Below are positions 53,552 to 62,645 of a DNA stretch of 64,000 nt, one piece after another. Source of the stretch: Pseudomonas sp. 5P_3.1_Bac2 (GTDB lineage: Bacteria > Pseudomonadota > Gammaproteobacteria > Pseudomonadales > Pseudomonadaceae); NCBI RefSeq assembly GCF_025465995.1, contig NZ_JANLNY010000022.1:1-64000 (forward strand), given 5' to 3'. Numbering within the stretch: the first letter of the stretch is position 1; each line of letters starts with the position of its first letter. Under the pieces are notes generated by a model, which saw only the letters and a program-made list of their open reading frames with translations, was not told where the DNA came from and ran no database searches. The position numbers were made by a program, and so were the translations under genes.

Positions 53552-54283
53552 ATGTCGCTATTTGCCCTGCCTCGCCTGCCGCAGTGGCTCCAGTTGCCTG
53601 TGCATTGTTTGCTTTGCGGGCAAAGCTGCGCGGTGGATGGCGCCGCCATTTGCCCGGCCTGCTTCGCCGAATTGCCGTGGCTCGGCCCACACTGCGTGCA
53701 GTGCGCCCTGCCCTTGAGCCGTCCGGGACTCCGCTGCGGCACCTGCCAGAAACAGCCACCGAGTTTCGATCAGGTAATCGCGCCGTGGCGTTATGCCTTT
53801 CCAGTGGACAGCTTGATCAGCCGCTTTAAGCATCAGGCCAAACTGCCGCTGGGCCATTTACTGGCGCAGTTGTTGCGCGAGCACCTGCACCAGCGGTTCA
53901 GTCAGGGCTTAAGCAAGCCCGATACTCTGCTGCCCGTGCCCCTGGCCCCACTACGTCAGCGCCAGCGCGGTTTTAACCAGGCCGAGTTGCTGGGGCGCTG
54001 GCTGGCTCCCCAGCTCGGCATCACCCTGCATCAGCACTGGCTAACGCGGCTGGTGGAAACCCCGGCGCAGCAGCAACTGGATGCGGCCACGCGCAAACGC
54101 AACCTACGCGGCGCCTTTGCCCTGAGCGCCGCCAGCCAGGTGAAGAACCGCCATATCGCCCTGCTCGATGATGTGCTGACCACCGGCGCCACCGCGCAGA
54201 GCTTGGCCTTGCTGCTTAAGCGCAGCGGTGCCGCGCGGGTGGATGTCTATTGCCTGGCGCGCACCCCCTCACCGGGCGCTTAA
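53552..54283 (+). CDS. comF: ComF-family phosphoribosyltransferase-like protein
   Basis: 243 residues. N-terminal zinc-finger region with CLLCG, CPAC, CVQC and CGTC pairs (about 19-65), then a phosphoribosyltransferase fold with the PRPP loop LLDDVLTTGATAQSL and RQRGFNQAELLGRWLA. ComF/GntX proteins assist DNA uptake in naturally competent species. Divergent from the biotin operon, sharing its intergenic region. Confidence 0.94.
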   Translation: MSLFALPRLPQWLQLPVHCLLCGQSCAVDGAAICPACFAELPWLGPHCVQCALPLSRPGLRCGTCQKQPPSFDQVIAPWRYAFPVDSLISRFKHQAKLPLGHLLAQLLREHLHQRFSQGLSKPDTLLPVPLAPLRQRQRGFNQAELLGRWLAPQLGITLHQHWLTRLVETPAQQQLDAATRKRNLRGAFALSAASQVKNRHIALLDDVLTTGATAQSLALLLKRSGAARVDVYCLARTPSPGA

Positions 54284-54429
54284 TCAACCGTCAACGCAGC
54301 CGGCAAAGACAACCCGCGCGGAGTTTGACGCCGGCCTGGGCGCTAGGAAAATGGCCCTGTGCGCGCAGCCGCCAGATTTGTCCACAGCCTAAGCGCTACA
54401 CTGTGTCGCTAATTGATTGGAGCACTCGC

Positions 54430-55407
54430 ATGTCTCATCCCTTTGCCGCCCTCACCCCAGACCTCGTGCTGGATGCTGTCGAGAGCCTCGGCTACCTGAG
54501 CGATGCTCGTGTGCTTGCGCTGAACAGCTACGAAAACCGCGTGTATCAAGTCGGTATCGAAGATGAAACACCACTGATTGCTAAGTTCTACCGGCCACAG
54601 CGTTGGAGCGATGCGGCGATTCGCGAAGAACATAGCTTCAGCGCGGAGCTGGCCGAATGTGAGGTGCCGGTGGTGGCGCCACTGAGTCGCGATGGCGAGA
54701 CGCTGTTCGAGTACCAGGGCTTTCGCTTTGCCCTGTTCCCACGCCGCGGTGGACGGGCGCCGGAGCCGGGCAACTTTGATCAGCTGTATCGCCTCGGCCA
54801 GTTGCTGGGGCGCTTGCATGGGGTCGGCTCGCTAAAGCCCTTCGCCCATCGCGAGACCCTGCAAGTCAGCAACTTCGGCGAGCAATCCCTGGCCACGCTG
54901 CTCGATGGCAAGTTTATTCCGCAGAGCCTGTTGCCGGCCTATGAGTCGGTCGCCCGGGACTTGCTCGCGCGCCTCAACAGCCTGTTTGCCGCCAATCCGG
55001 TTACGCCCATTCGCCTGCACGGCGACTGCCATCCGGGCAACTTGCTGTGTCGCGATGACAGCTTCCATATGGTCGACCTCGACGACTGCCGCATGGGCCC
55101 GGCGGTGCAAGACCTGTGGATGATGTTGGCCGGCGAGCGGCATGAGCGCATGAGCCAGTTGGCCGAACTGATCGAGGGCTATCAGGAGTTCCACGACTTT
55201 AACCCGCGCGAGCTGGTGCTGATCGAAGGCCTGCGCAGCCTGCGCCTGCTCCACTACAGCGCCTGGCTGGCACGACGCTGGGACGATCCGGCGTTTCCCA
55301 TGAGCTTCCCTTGGTTTGGCAGTGAGCGTTATTGGGGTGAGCAGATTTTGATTCTGCGCGAACAACTGGCCGCCCTCGATGAAGAGCCGCTGCGCTTATT
55401 CAGCTAA
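54430..55407 (+). CDS. srkA: stress response kinase A (SrkA/YihE)
   Basis: 325 residues from the ATG at 54430; the frame is open upstream but overlaps the end of comF and lacks family similarity there. Aminoglycoside-phosphotransferase-like fold with Brenner-type motif LHGDCHPGNLL and metal-binding MVDLDDCRMG. In E. coli it is a Ser/Thr kinase that protects from stress-induced death. It stands alone between comF and rarD. Confidence 0.92.
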   Translation: MSHPFAALTPDLVLDAVESLGYLSDARVLALNSYENRVYQVGIEDETPLIAKFYRPQRWSDAAIREEHSFSAELAECEVPVVAPLSRDGETLFEYQGFRFALFPRRGGRAPEPGNFDQLYRLGQLLGRLHGVGSLKPFAHRETLQVSNFGEQSLATLLDGKFIPQSLLPAYESVARDLLARLNSLFAANPVTPIRLHGDCHPGNLLCRDDSFHMVDLDDCRMGPAVQDLWMMLAGERHERMSQLAELIEGYQEFHDFNPRELVLIEGLRSLRLLHYSAWLARRWDDPAFPMSFPWFGSERYWGEQILILREQLAALDEEPLRLFS

Positions 55408-55551
55408 AGCAGCCGCTGCCGCGCTGGACGCAACTCGTGCAACGCGCACCGGTCGTAAATCTGCTCCGACAGCGTTATCCACTGTGCCTTAGCCGCCGAC
55501 GCGGGTGTCTGTTGGCGGTCGAACTTGAATCTACTGGCTGCAAGGATTTTC

Positions 55552-56445
55552 ATGACCACTGTTAACCCGCGTCGCGGGTATCTGTTGGGCTTAACCGCCT
55601 ACATCCTTTGGGGCTTGTTCCCCCTCTACTTTAAGTTGCTCACCGCCGTACCGGCACTGGAGATCGTCGTCCATCGCGTGTTCTGGGCGGCGTTGTTCGG
55701 TGGCCTGCTGTTGCTGGTGTGGAAGCATCCCGGCTGGTGGACGCAGCTGCGCGCCAATCCCAAACGCCTGGCCATTTTGAGCCTAAGCGGCGCACTGATC
55801 GCCAGTAACTGGCTGATCTATGTGTGGGCGGTGAACAGCGGACGCATGTTGGAGGCGAGCCTGGGTTACTACATCAACCCGCTGGTCAATGTGCTGCTCG
55901 GCATGTTGCTGCTCGGCGAGCGTCTGCGCCGCTTGCAGTGGCTGGCGGTGTTGCTGGCAGCGCTAGGGGTGCTGCAACAGGTGTGGCAGATGGGCAGCCT
56001 GCCCTGGGTCTCACTGACCCTGGCGCTGACCTTTGGCTTCTACGGCATTATCCGCAAACAAGCACCAGTGGCGGCGCTGCCGGGCTTGGTGGTGGAGACT
56101 TGGTTACTGCTGCCAATAGCCATCGGCTGGCTGCTCTGGCATCCGGCCGCACAGAGCGTGCAGGCGGATTTCTGGCAGACGCCACAAGCGCTATGGTTGA
56201 TCGCGGCCGGGCCGATCACGCTGATCCCGTTGGTGTGTTTTAACACCGCCGCGCGCCACCTGCCCTACACCACGCTAGGCTTTTTGCAGTACCTGGCGCC
56301 GACCTTAGTGCTGCTCCAGGCAATCTTCCTGTTTAACGAGCACTTTGACCCCAGCAAGCTGGCGGCCTTTATCTGCATTTGGGCTGGTTTGCTGATTTAT
56401 AGCGTCGATGCCTGGCGTTCGCTGAGCAAGCAAAAAACTGCTTAA
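55552..56445 (+). CDS. rarD: RarD/EamA-type transporter
   Basis: 297 residues from the ATG at 55552, with AAGGA 6 bases before it. Ten membrane helices in two EamA halves; the family start GYLLGLTAYILWGLFPLYFK and ASNWLIYVWAVNSGRMLEAS are typical of RarD. An inner-membrane drug/metabolite-type transporter of unknown substrate. The following 830 bases hold a DnaA-box array and no gene. Confidence 0.93.
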   Translation: MTTVNPRRGYLLGLTAYILWGLFPLYFKLLTAVPALEIVVHRVFWAALFGGLLLLVWKHPGWWTQLRANPKRLAILSLSGALIASNWLIYVWAVNSGRMLEASLGYYINPLVNVLLGMLLLGERLRRLQWLAVLLAALGVLQQVWQMGSLPWVSLTLALTFGFYGIIRKQAPVAALPGLVVETWLLLPIAIGWLLWHPAAQSVQADFWQTPQALWLIAAGPITLIPLVCFNTAARHLPYTTLGFLQYLAPTLVLLQAIFLFNEHFDPSKLAAFICIWAGLLIYSVDAWRSLSKQKTA

Positions 56446-56462
56446 AAATTAGCCAACCTTAC

Positions 56463-57280
56463 GCAAGCCTTGCGGTCACTGGCCTGTAGCCAGTTGCCCA
56501 AGGCTTATCCACAGAGGCATCCCCGGCCATTGTGCGTAATCTCACGCAACTGTTTGTTTTTTAAACGATATCCTGCAGCGCACGGCAGACTAAGGCTGGC
56601 TTAATCACTGCGCAGATTGCGCACAGCATTATCCACACCGGGCGTGGATAAACCCTGGGGCGTGCGCCTCCGCCTAAGTCGACAACCAAACAACAAGACA
56701 AAGCACAAGCACTCCCCTGGCAACACTGCACAAAAAACAACCAACTTTACCCAGCGCTTGCAGGCACTGGCCTGCGGCGACTTGCTCAAGGCTTATCCAC
56801 AGAGGCATCCCCGCCGTTTGTGCGTAACGCTGCAGACACTGCTGGTTTTTTAACCAAAGCCCGCTAAGCCACGCCGCACTAAGGTGTGAATACTAGCTCC
56901 CCATCCTGCGCACAGGATTATCCACACCAGAGGGGGATAACTGCGCTGCGTTACAGGCCAGCTCCAAGGTGAGCGGATGGCAGCGCCAAACTGCCGGCGA
57001 ACGCCCGGCAACTGCTCATTTATTGCACAACAGGCGGCAGAGGCCAGTGTTCATGGGCTCCAGGCATATGCTCAGGGTTTATCCACAGAAGCATCCCCGG
57101 CCTTTGTGCGTAACCCGCTGGGCGCTGCTGGTTTTTTAATCAACCCCGCCTAAGCCTTGGGGCTCTAGGGCTGTAGCTGTAGCTCCCCATACCGCGCACA
57201 GTCTTATCCACATATAACTGGGATAACCGCCGGGGCTTATCCAAGCACGCGGCGCCGCCGTGACCAAGCACGCAGCGGGG
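56463..57280. repeat. three diverged tandem repeats carrying six perfect DnaA boxes
   Basis: Three units of about 286 bases begin near 56463, 56755 and 57041. Each has two perfect TTATCCACA boxes in the same orientation: 56505 and 56629; 56793 and 56918; 57079 and 57204. Spacing alternates 124-125 and 161-164 bases. Weaker inverted boxes follow the second box of each unit (56643, 56932, about 57219), and another imperfect box lies at 57237. Other shared blocks are GCATCCCCG, TGTGCGTAA, an AT-rich GGTTTTTTAA and TGCGCACA before the second box. No gene runs through. The layout resembles a DnaA-titration or DnaA-modulating locus rather than the chromosomal origin, as dnaA/dnaN are absent. Confidence 0.92.
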
Positions 57281-57799
57281 TCAGTCATCCACTTGCAGCT
57301 TGAGCTCCACCATCAGGTCATCGGCCAGGGTTTCCAGATGGCTTTGCAACTGCTCCAACGCCAGGCTCTCGGGTACGGCCAACAGGGCCTGAGCTTGGAA
57401 CAACAACTCACCACTCATGGGCGCAGGAATCACCTCGGTGGTCAGGCTTTCCAGGTTGACGCCCTGACTGCTGAGCAAACGGGTGATGTCGCGCACGATG
57501 CCAGGCCGATCATTGCCCACCAGCTCCAGACGAATGCTGCGGCAGGCGCTTACGGGGGCAGTACCCGCCGGCGCCAATTGAATGCGCAGGCCCTGCTCTT
57601 GCAATGCCGTGAGGGCGGCGAGCAACTGGCTTTGCTTGGCCTGCGCCACCTGCACTCGCAAGATTCCGGCAAACTGCCCGGCCATACGTGCCATGCGACT
57701 TTCCAACCAATTGCCGTCATGGCTGCTAATACACTGGGCGATGCGCTCGACCAGCCCAGGTTTGTCTTCGGCAATCACTGTCAGTACGAGATCGTGCAT
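57281..57799 (-). CDS. gcvR: GcvR-like ACT-domain protein
   Basis: 172 residues made of two ACT domains (about 1-80 and 88-170), with VIAEDKPGLVERIAQC and ELVGNDRPGIVRDITRLL as the ligand-binding starts. It matches the glycine cleavage system transcriptional repressor GcvR, which in E. coli antagonises GcvA. No gcv genes lie nearby, so this is a family assignment only. It ends directly beside the DnaA-box array. Confidence 0.85.
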   Translation of the reverse strand: MHDLVLTVIAEDKPGLVERIAQCISSHDGNWLESRMARMAGQFAGILRVQVAQAKQSQLLAALTALQEQGLRIQLAPAGTAPVSACRSIRLELVGNDRPGIVRDITRLLSSQGVNLESLTTEVIPAPMSGELLFQAQALLAVPESLALEQLQSHLETLADDLMVELKLQVDD

Positions 57800-57821
57800 A
57801 CGCTTGCTCCTGATTGAATGC

Positions 57822-58267
57822 TCAGCTTAGACCCAGCCAATAGGTGTAGAAGTTTCCCTCACGCACATAACCGAGACTTTCGTACAAGGCTTGCCCGGCA
57901 AGATTGTCGCGCCCGGTTTCCAGTTGCAGACCACAAGCACCGCTGGCTTGGCCATGGGCTTGGGCAGCCAACATCAGCGCGCGGCCATAACCACGGCGCC
58001 GCGCCGAGGTTGCCACAAACAGATCACTGAGCAGCCAGGCTGGGGCTAAATGCAAAGACGCGTAAAAGGGATACAGCTGTATGAAGCCCTGGGCGCGGCC
58101 TGTTTCATCCAGCGCCAGGAGAATCACCGAGTCGCGCTGCTGCAGGCGCTGCTGGAGAAACGCGGCAATTTGCGCCGGGCTTTTCGGCAATTATAGAAGC
58201 TCAGGTACTGCGCGAACAGCGCATTGAGCAGAGCCAGGTCAGCCATTTCAGCGGGGCGGATAAGCAT
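57822..58267 (-). pseudogene. GNAT acetyltransferase with a frameshift near residue 25
   Basis: A typical GNAT N-terminus starts at ATG 58267 (MLIRPAEMADLALLNALF, to FAQYLSFY). The downstream core lies in another frame from 58190 (PKSPAQIAAFLQQ, then the acetyl-CoA loop VATSARRRGYGRALMLAAQA and ALYESLGYVREG). Joining both at about 58190 gives a full-length enzyme of about 148 residues, so one base is missing there or was misread. The intact downstream frame could only start at TTG 58190. Either a recent pseudogene or a sequencing error. Confidence 0.8.
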
Positions 58268-58559
58268 GTTGCAAAGCCTCCAGAATGGACCAGCGGATTA
58301 AGCAGACCATAGGTCGAAGGGCGGGGCAGACGCGCTGCGTTAGGCTGTGTAGTATCGCGGCTGTCGCACAGAATAAAAGCCAACACTACTCGCAACCAAT
58401 GCCTATGAAGTGACTACAAAGCACTCCTTAGTCGTAGAGCGACGCGCACCCCCTGATTTTCCTATGATCTTCATGTAGTATGCCGCGCCTCGGACTACAC
58501 GACTTATTTTCCAGGTCCGAAGCGGCTATTAAGTAGAGCTGAGCAGAGTGAGGCAAGTG

Positions 58560-60737
58560 ATGACTGAACGCGTTCAAGTAGGCAGCCTGCAGGTTGCCAA
58601 AGTGCTGTTCGACTTCGTGAATAACGAAGCCATCCCCGGTACCGGCATTGCTGCCGACAAATTCTGGGCGGGTGCCGAAGCGGTAATTAATGACCTGGCC
58701 CCGAAAAACCGTGCCCTGCTCGCCAAACGCGATCAGATTCAGGCGCAAATCGACGCCTGGCACCAAGCCCGCGCGGGTCAAGCCCACGACGCGGCGGCTT
58801 ACAAAGCCTTCTTGCAGGAAATCGGCTATCTGTTACCCGAACCAGCCGACTTCCAAGCCACCACTGAAAATGTAGACGAAGAAATCGCCCGTCTGGCTGG
58901 CCCACAACTGGTGGTGCCGGTGATGAATGCACGCTTTGCCCTCAACGCCTCCAACGCCCGCTGGGGCTCGCTGTACGATGCGCTGTACGGCACCGACGCG
59001 ATCAGCGAAGAAAATGGAGCGGAAAAAGGCAAGGGCTACAACAAGGTCCGCGGCGACAAAGTTATCGCTTTTGCCCGCGCCTTTCTGGATGACGCCGCCC
59101 CACTGCAAGGCGCCTCCCACGTTGACGCCACGGCCTATGTGGTCGCCAACGGGCAACTGCAAGTCAGCCTGAAAAACGGCAGCCAAGTGGGCCTGGTTAA
59201 CCCGGCTCAGTTGATTGGCTTCCAAGGTGCGGCCAACGCGCCAAAAGCGGTGCTGCTCAAGCACAACGGCCTGCACTTTGAAATCCAGATCGACGCCAGC
59301 ACGCCAGTGGGCAGCACCGATGCCGCCGGGGTCAAAGACCTGCTGCTGGAATCGGCCCTGACCACCATCATGGACTGCGAAGACTCCATTGCTGCCGTCG
59401 ATGCCGACGACAAAGTGGTGGTCTACAAAAACTGGCTGGGCCTGATGAAGGGTGACCTGGCGGAAGAAGTCAGCAAAGGCGGTAAGACCTTCACCCGCAC
59501 CATGAACCCTGATCGCGTTTACACCAAGGCCGACGGCGGCGAACTCAGCCTGCACGGGCGCAGCCTGCTGTTTATCCGTAACGTTGGCCACCTGATGACC
59601 AACCCGGCGATCCTCGATGCGCAAGGCTACGAAATTCCGGAAGGCATCCAGGACGCCCTGTTCACCAGCCTGATCGCGGTGCATAACCTCAACGGCAACA
59701 CCAGCCGTAAGAACAGCCGCACCGGCTCGGTGTACATCGTTAAGCCGAAGATGCACGGCCCTGAAGAAGTGGCGTTTACCAGCGAAATCTTCGCTCGTGT
59801 CGAAGACGTGCTGGGCCTCAAGCGCAACACCCTGAAGGTCGGCATCATGGACGAGGAGCGCCGCACCACGGTCAACCTCAAAGCCAGCATCAAAGCGGCC
59901 AGCGAGCGCGTGGTGTTTATCAACACCGGCTTCCTCGACCGTACCGGCGACGAAATCCACACCTCCATGGAAGCCGGCGCCGTAGTGCGTAAGGCCGCCA
60001 TGAAGACGGAGAAATGGATCGGCGCCTACGAGAACTGGAACGTCGATATCGGCTTGGCCACCGGCCTGCAAGGTCGCGCGCAAATCGGTAAAGGCATGTG
60101 GGCCATGCCTGACCTGATGGCCGGCATGCTGGAGCAGAAGATCGCACACCCACTAGCCGGTGCTAACACCGCCTGGGTACCGTCGCCGACTGCCGCCTCG
60201 CTGCACGTGCTGCACTACCACAAGGTTGACGTGTTCGCCCGTCAGGCCGAGCTGGCTAAGCGTGCGCGGGCCTCGCTGGACGACATCCTGACCATCCCGC
60301 TGGCCAAGGACACCAACTGGAGCGCTGAAGAAATCCAGAACGAACTGGATAACAACGCCCAGGGCATCCTCGGCTATGTGGTGCGCTGGATCGACCAAGG
60401 CGTCGGCTGCTCCAAGGTGCCGGATATCAACGACATCGGCTTGATGGAAGACCGCGCGACCCTGCGCATCTCCAGCCAGCTGCTGGCCAACTGGCTGCGT
60501 CACGGTATCGCCAGCGAAGAGCAGATCGTCGCCAGCCTTAAGCGCATGGCGCCGGTGGTCGATCGACAGAACGCCAACGACCCGCTGTACCGTCCGCTGG
60601 CCCCGAACTTCGACGACAACATCGCCTTCCAGGCGGCGCTGGAGTTGGTCGTCGAAGGTGGCAAGCAGCCCAACGGCTACACCGAGCCGGTGCTGCATCG
60701 TCGCCGTCGTGAGTTCAAGGCGAAAAACGGCCAGTAA
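58560..60737 (+). CDS. glcB: malate synthase G
   Basis: 725 residues from the ATG at 58560 ([20 protein letters not shown]). Full-length GlcB with [20 protein letters not shown] and [19 protein letters not shown] among its signatures. It condenses glyoxylate with acetyl-CoA to malate in the glyoxylate shunt and glycolate use. Single gene, ended by a strong terminator shared with pgaD. Confidence 0.98.
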   Translation: MTERVQVGSLQVAKVLFDFVNNEAIPGTGIAADKFWAGAEAVINDLAPKNRALLAKRDQIQAQIDAWHQARAGQAHDAAAYKAFLQEIGYLLPEPADFQATTENVDEEIARLAGPQLVVPVMNARFALNASNARWGSLYDALYGTDAISEENGAEKGKGYNKVRGDKVIAFARAFLDDAAPLQGASHVDATAYVVANGQLQVSLKNGSQVGLVNPAQLIGFQGAANAPKAVLLKHNGLHFEIQIDASTPVGSTDAAGVKDLLLESALTTIMDCEDSIAAVDADDKVVVYKNWLGLMKGDLAEEVSKGGKTFTRTMNPDRVYTKADGGELSLHGRSLLFIRNVGHLMTNPAILDAQGYEIPEGIQDALFTSLIAVHNLNGNTSRKNSRTGSVYIVKPKMHGPEEVAFTSEIFARVEDVLGLKRNTLKVGIMDEERRTTVNLKASIKAASERVVFINTGFLDRTGDEIHTSMEAGAVVRKAAMKTEKWIGAYENWNVDIGLATGLQGRAQIGKGMWAMPDLMAGMLEQKIAHPLAGANTAWVPSPTAASLHVLHYHKVDVFARQAELAKRARASLDDILTIPLAKDTNWSAEEIQNELDNNAQGILGYVVRWIDQGVGCSKVPDINDIGLMEDRATLRISSQLLANWLRHGIASEEQIVASLKRMAPVVDRQNANDPLYRPLAPNFDDNIAFQAALELVVEGGKQPNGYTEPVLHRRRREFKAKNGQ

Positions 60738-60750
60738 GGCGTTTGCCAGC

Positions 60751-60783
60751 CATAAAAAAACCGCCTTCGGGCGGTTTTTTTAT
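60751..60783. terminator. bidirectional terminator between glcB and pgaD
   Basis: AAAAAAACCGCC and GGCGGTTTTTTT flank the loop TTCG. It sits 14 bases after the glcB stop and 10 bases from the pgaD stop on the other strand. Confidence 0.94.
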
Positions 60784-60792
60784 GGCGTAACT

Positions 60793-61308
60793 TCAGGTCA
60801 CAGGCAATTTAGCTTCGCCTTCGAGGTTATGGCAGATCTGCTCAAACATATCCGTTTCAGTCATGGCCGGCAGCAGCAGACCGGTGCCCGGCAGCTCAAT
60901 GGCCGACAAGCTGCCGTGGTCATGGTGATGCAGAACCAACACCTGCTGGCATTGCAGATACGCAAAGGCCGTCAGCGACACCTGAAACTCATCGGACAGA
61001 GACTGCACCCCGACATCCGGCACCCGCTCGCGACGCTGGTAATTACCGGCGCGGCGCTCGTTGTACTTAGCCCAGGCAAACAAGCACAAGCCAATCGCCA
61101 ACGCCACTACGGCGTAGGCCGTCAGCGTGCTGAGGGTTTGCAGAATTTCCAGGCCAAAGCTCAGGCGCAGGCCCATATGGCTGTTGTGCAGCAGGGCCAG
61201 CACACCGCGATAGATCAGATAAGCCAAACCCACCCAGGCGAGCAGGGTCAATAAGCCGTCGATCAGCCGCGGCAGCCATTTTTGTTGGGTATGAATCAGC
61301 AAACTCAT
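60793..61308 (-). CDS. pgaD: PNAG synthesis accessory protein PgaD
   Basis: 171 residues; ATGA overlap with pgaC. Two membrane helices near 15-40 and 62-82, then a cytoplasmic tail, as in PgaD. It partners PgaC in making and exporting poly-N-acetylglucosamine, and in E. coli the PgaCD pair responds to cyclic di-GMP. Assignment rests on topology and position after pgaC. Confidence 0.85.
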   Translation of the reverse strand: MSLLIHTQQKWLPRLIDGLLTLLAWVGLAYLIYRGVLALLHNSHMGLRLSFGLEILQTLSTLTAYAVVALAIGLCLFAWAKYNERRAGNYQRRERVPDVGVQSLSDEFQVSLTAFAYLQCQQVLVLHHHDHGSLSAIELPGTGLLLPAMTETDMFEQICHNLEGEAKLPVT

Positions 61309-62645
61309 GGTGCGCTCCTTTTAATCCCGCGATCCGGACTGACCCAACGCGCTCGCTCCTGGCGGCGCTTGAGCATGACCTTGGGAAAGCTGACCAAGGT
61401 GGTGCACAGGGTCACCATCCAAAACACCAAGGGGTACCAGATAATCCAAAACAGCGAGCGGGCCAGGTTCTGCTCATAACGCCGCTCAATCATCAGGCTG
61501 ATAAAGAACTGCAGCAGGCACACGCAGGCCAGCACCAAACCAGTAAAGGCCGGTGGCATGATGCTGCTGACTTGCAGATTAGGCGGCAGCTCTACCACTA
61601 AGCCGAGCAGGTAGAGAACGATGGACAAGGCAAAGGTGAACGCCCACACCGCCGACAGGCAAAACTCCAAGAGCAGCGGCCACATATAGCGAAAGCGCCA
61701 GACCCAGATGCTGCCAATGTTTTTCAACAGCACTTCGGCGCCGCCTTGGGCCCAACGCAGGCGCTGCTTCCACAGGCCGCGCAGGGTTTCGGGCATGAGA
61801 ATCCAGCACAGCGCCCGCGGCTCGTAGAAGATGCTCCAGTGATCCAGTTGCAGCTGCCAGCTGACATCAATGTCCTCGGTGATCATGTCAGCGCTCCAAT
61901 AGCCGATGCGGTTTAACGCACTGCGGCGAAACGCGGCAATCACCCCAGACACGGTAAATACCCGGCCATACACGCGCTGGGTACGCTTGATCAAGCCGAT
62001 GATCGAAGAGAACTCGCCGACCTGCACGCGCCCGATCAGGGTCGAGCGTGTACGAATGCGCGGGTTACCGGTCACGGCGCCGACCCGAGGATTATCAATC
62101 AGCGGTGCGACCAGATAGGCCGCCGCATCACGGTCAAGCAAGGCATCACCATCGATGCACACGAGGTACTCGCTACGTGCCGCCAGCGCGCCCATGCGCA
62201 GGGCCACGGCCTTGCCCTGGTTGTGCGCCAAATGCAGCACGCGCAGGCGTGGCTCAGTGGCAGCCAGGCCGTCCAGCACCTGCCCGGTGTTATCGCTGGA
62301 GCCGTCGTTGATGGCGATCACCTCAATCGACGGATAGCGCTGCGCCAACGCCGCGCCGATGGTTTCCACCGCGTGTTCGCCTTCGTTAAAGCACGGAATC
62401 AGGATCGACACCAAGGGCTGGCCCTTCAGCTCAGGCGGCGCCACATCCCCCTTATTCGACCAGCGCCAATGGCGCTCCCAATGCAGCCAAAAGTAGGTGC
62501 CGCCGCAGATCCACAGCGCCGACATAAACAGCGGATAGAAAAACACGAAGTCCAGCAGCACCTCGCCAGTCAGGCTCAGGGCTACCCCCACTGGTGCGCC
62601 CAACACCAGCAACAGAATTAATAGGGCGTAGATACGATCCATCAT
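61305..62645 (-). CDS. pgaC: poly-N-acetylglucosamine synthase PgaC
   Basis: 446 residues from the ATG at 62645, overlapping the pgaB stop by four bases. N-terminal helices, a family 2 glycosyltransferase domain (about 70-300) with [37 protein letters not shown] and the QRLRWAQGG processivity motif, then C-terminal helices. It polymerises UDP-GlcNAc into PNAG at the inner membrane. Confidence 0.96.
   Translation of the reverse strand: MMDRIYALLILLLVLGAPVGVALSLTGEVLLDFVFFYPLFMSALWICGGTYFWLHWERHWRWSNKGDVAPPELKGQPLVSILIPCFNEGEHAVETIGAALAQRYPSIEVIAINDGSSDNTGQVLDGLAATEPRLRVLHLAHNQGKAVALRMGALAARSEYLVCIDGDALLDRDAAAYLVAPLIDNPRVGAVTGNPRIRTRSTLIGRVQVGEFSSIIGLIKRTQRVYGRVFTVSGVIAAFRRSALNRIGYWSADMITEDIDVSWQLQLDHWSIFYEPRALCWILMPETLRGLWKQRLRWAQGGAEVLLKNIGSIWVWRFRYMWPLLLEFCLSAVWAFTFALSIVLYLLGLVVELPPNLQVSSIMPPAFTGLVLACVCLLQFFISLMIERRYEQNLARSLFWIIWYPLVFWMVTLCTTLVSFPKVMLKRRQERARWVSPDRGIKRSAP

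Noticed and set aside
56463..57280. Reading the DnaA-box array as the chromosomal origin
   Set aside because: No dnaA, dnaN, gidA or rpmH nearby, and the boxes lie in tandem repeats rather than an origin layout; a titration-type locus fits better.
58833..60149. 438-codon minus-strand open frame inside glcB
   Set aside because: A shadow of glcB in G+C-rich DNA; no family features, and glcB is intact on the other strand.
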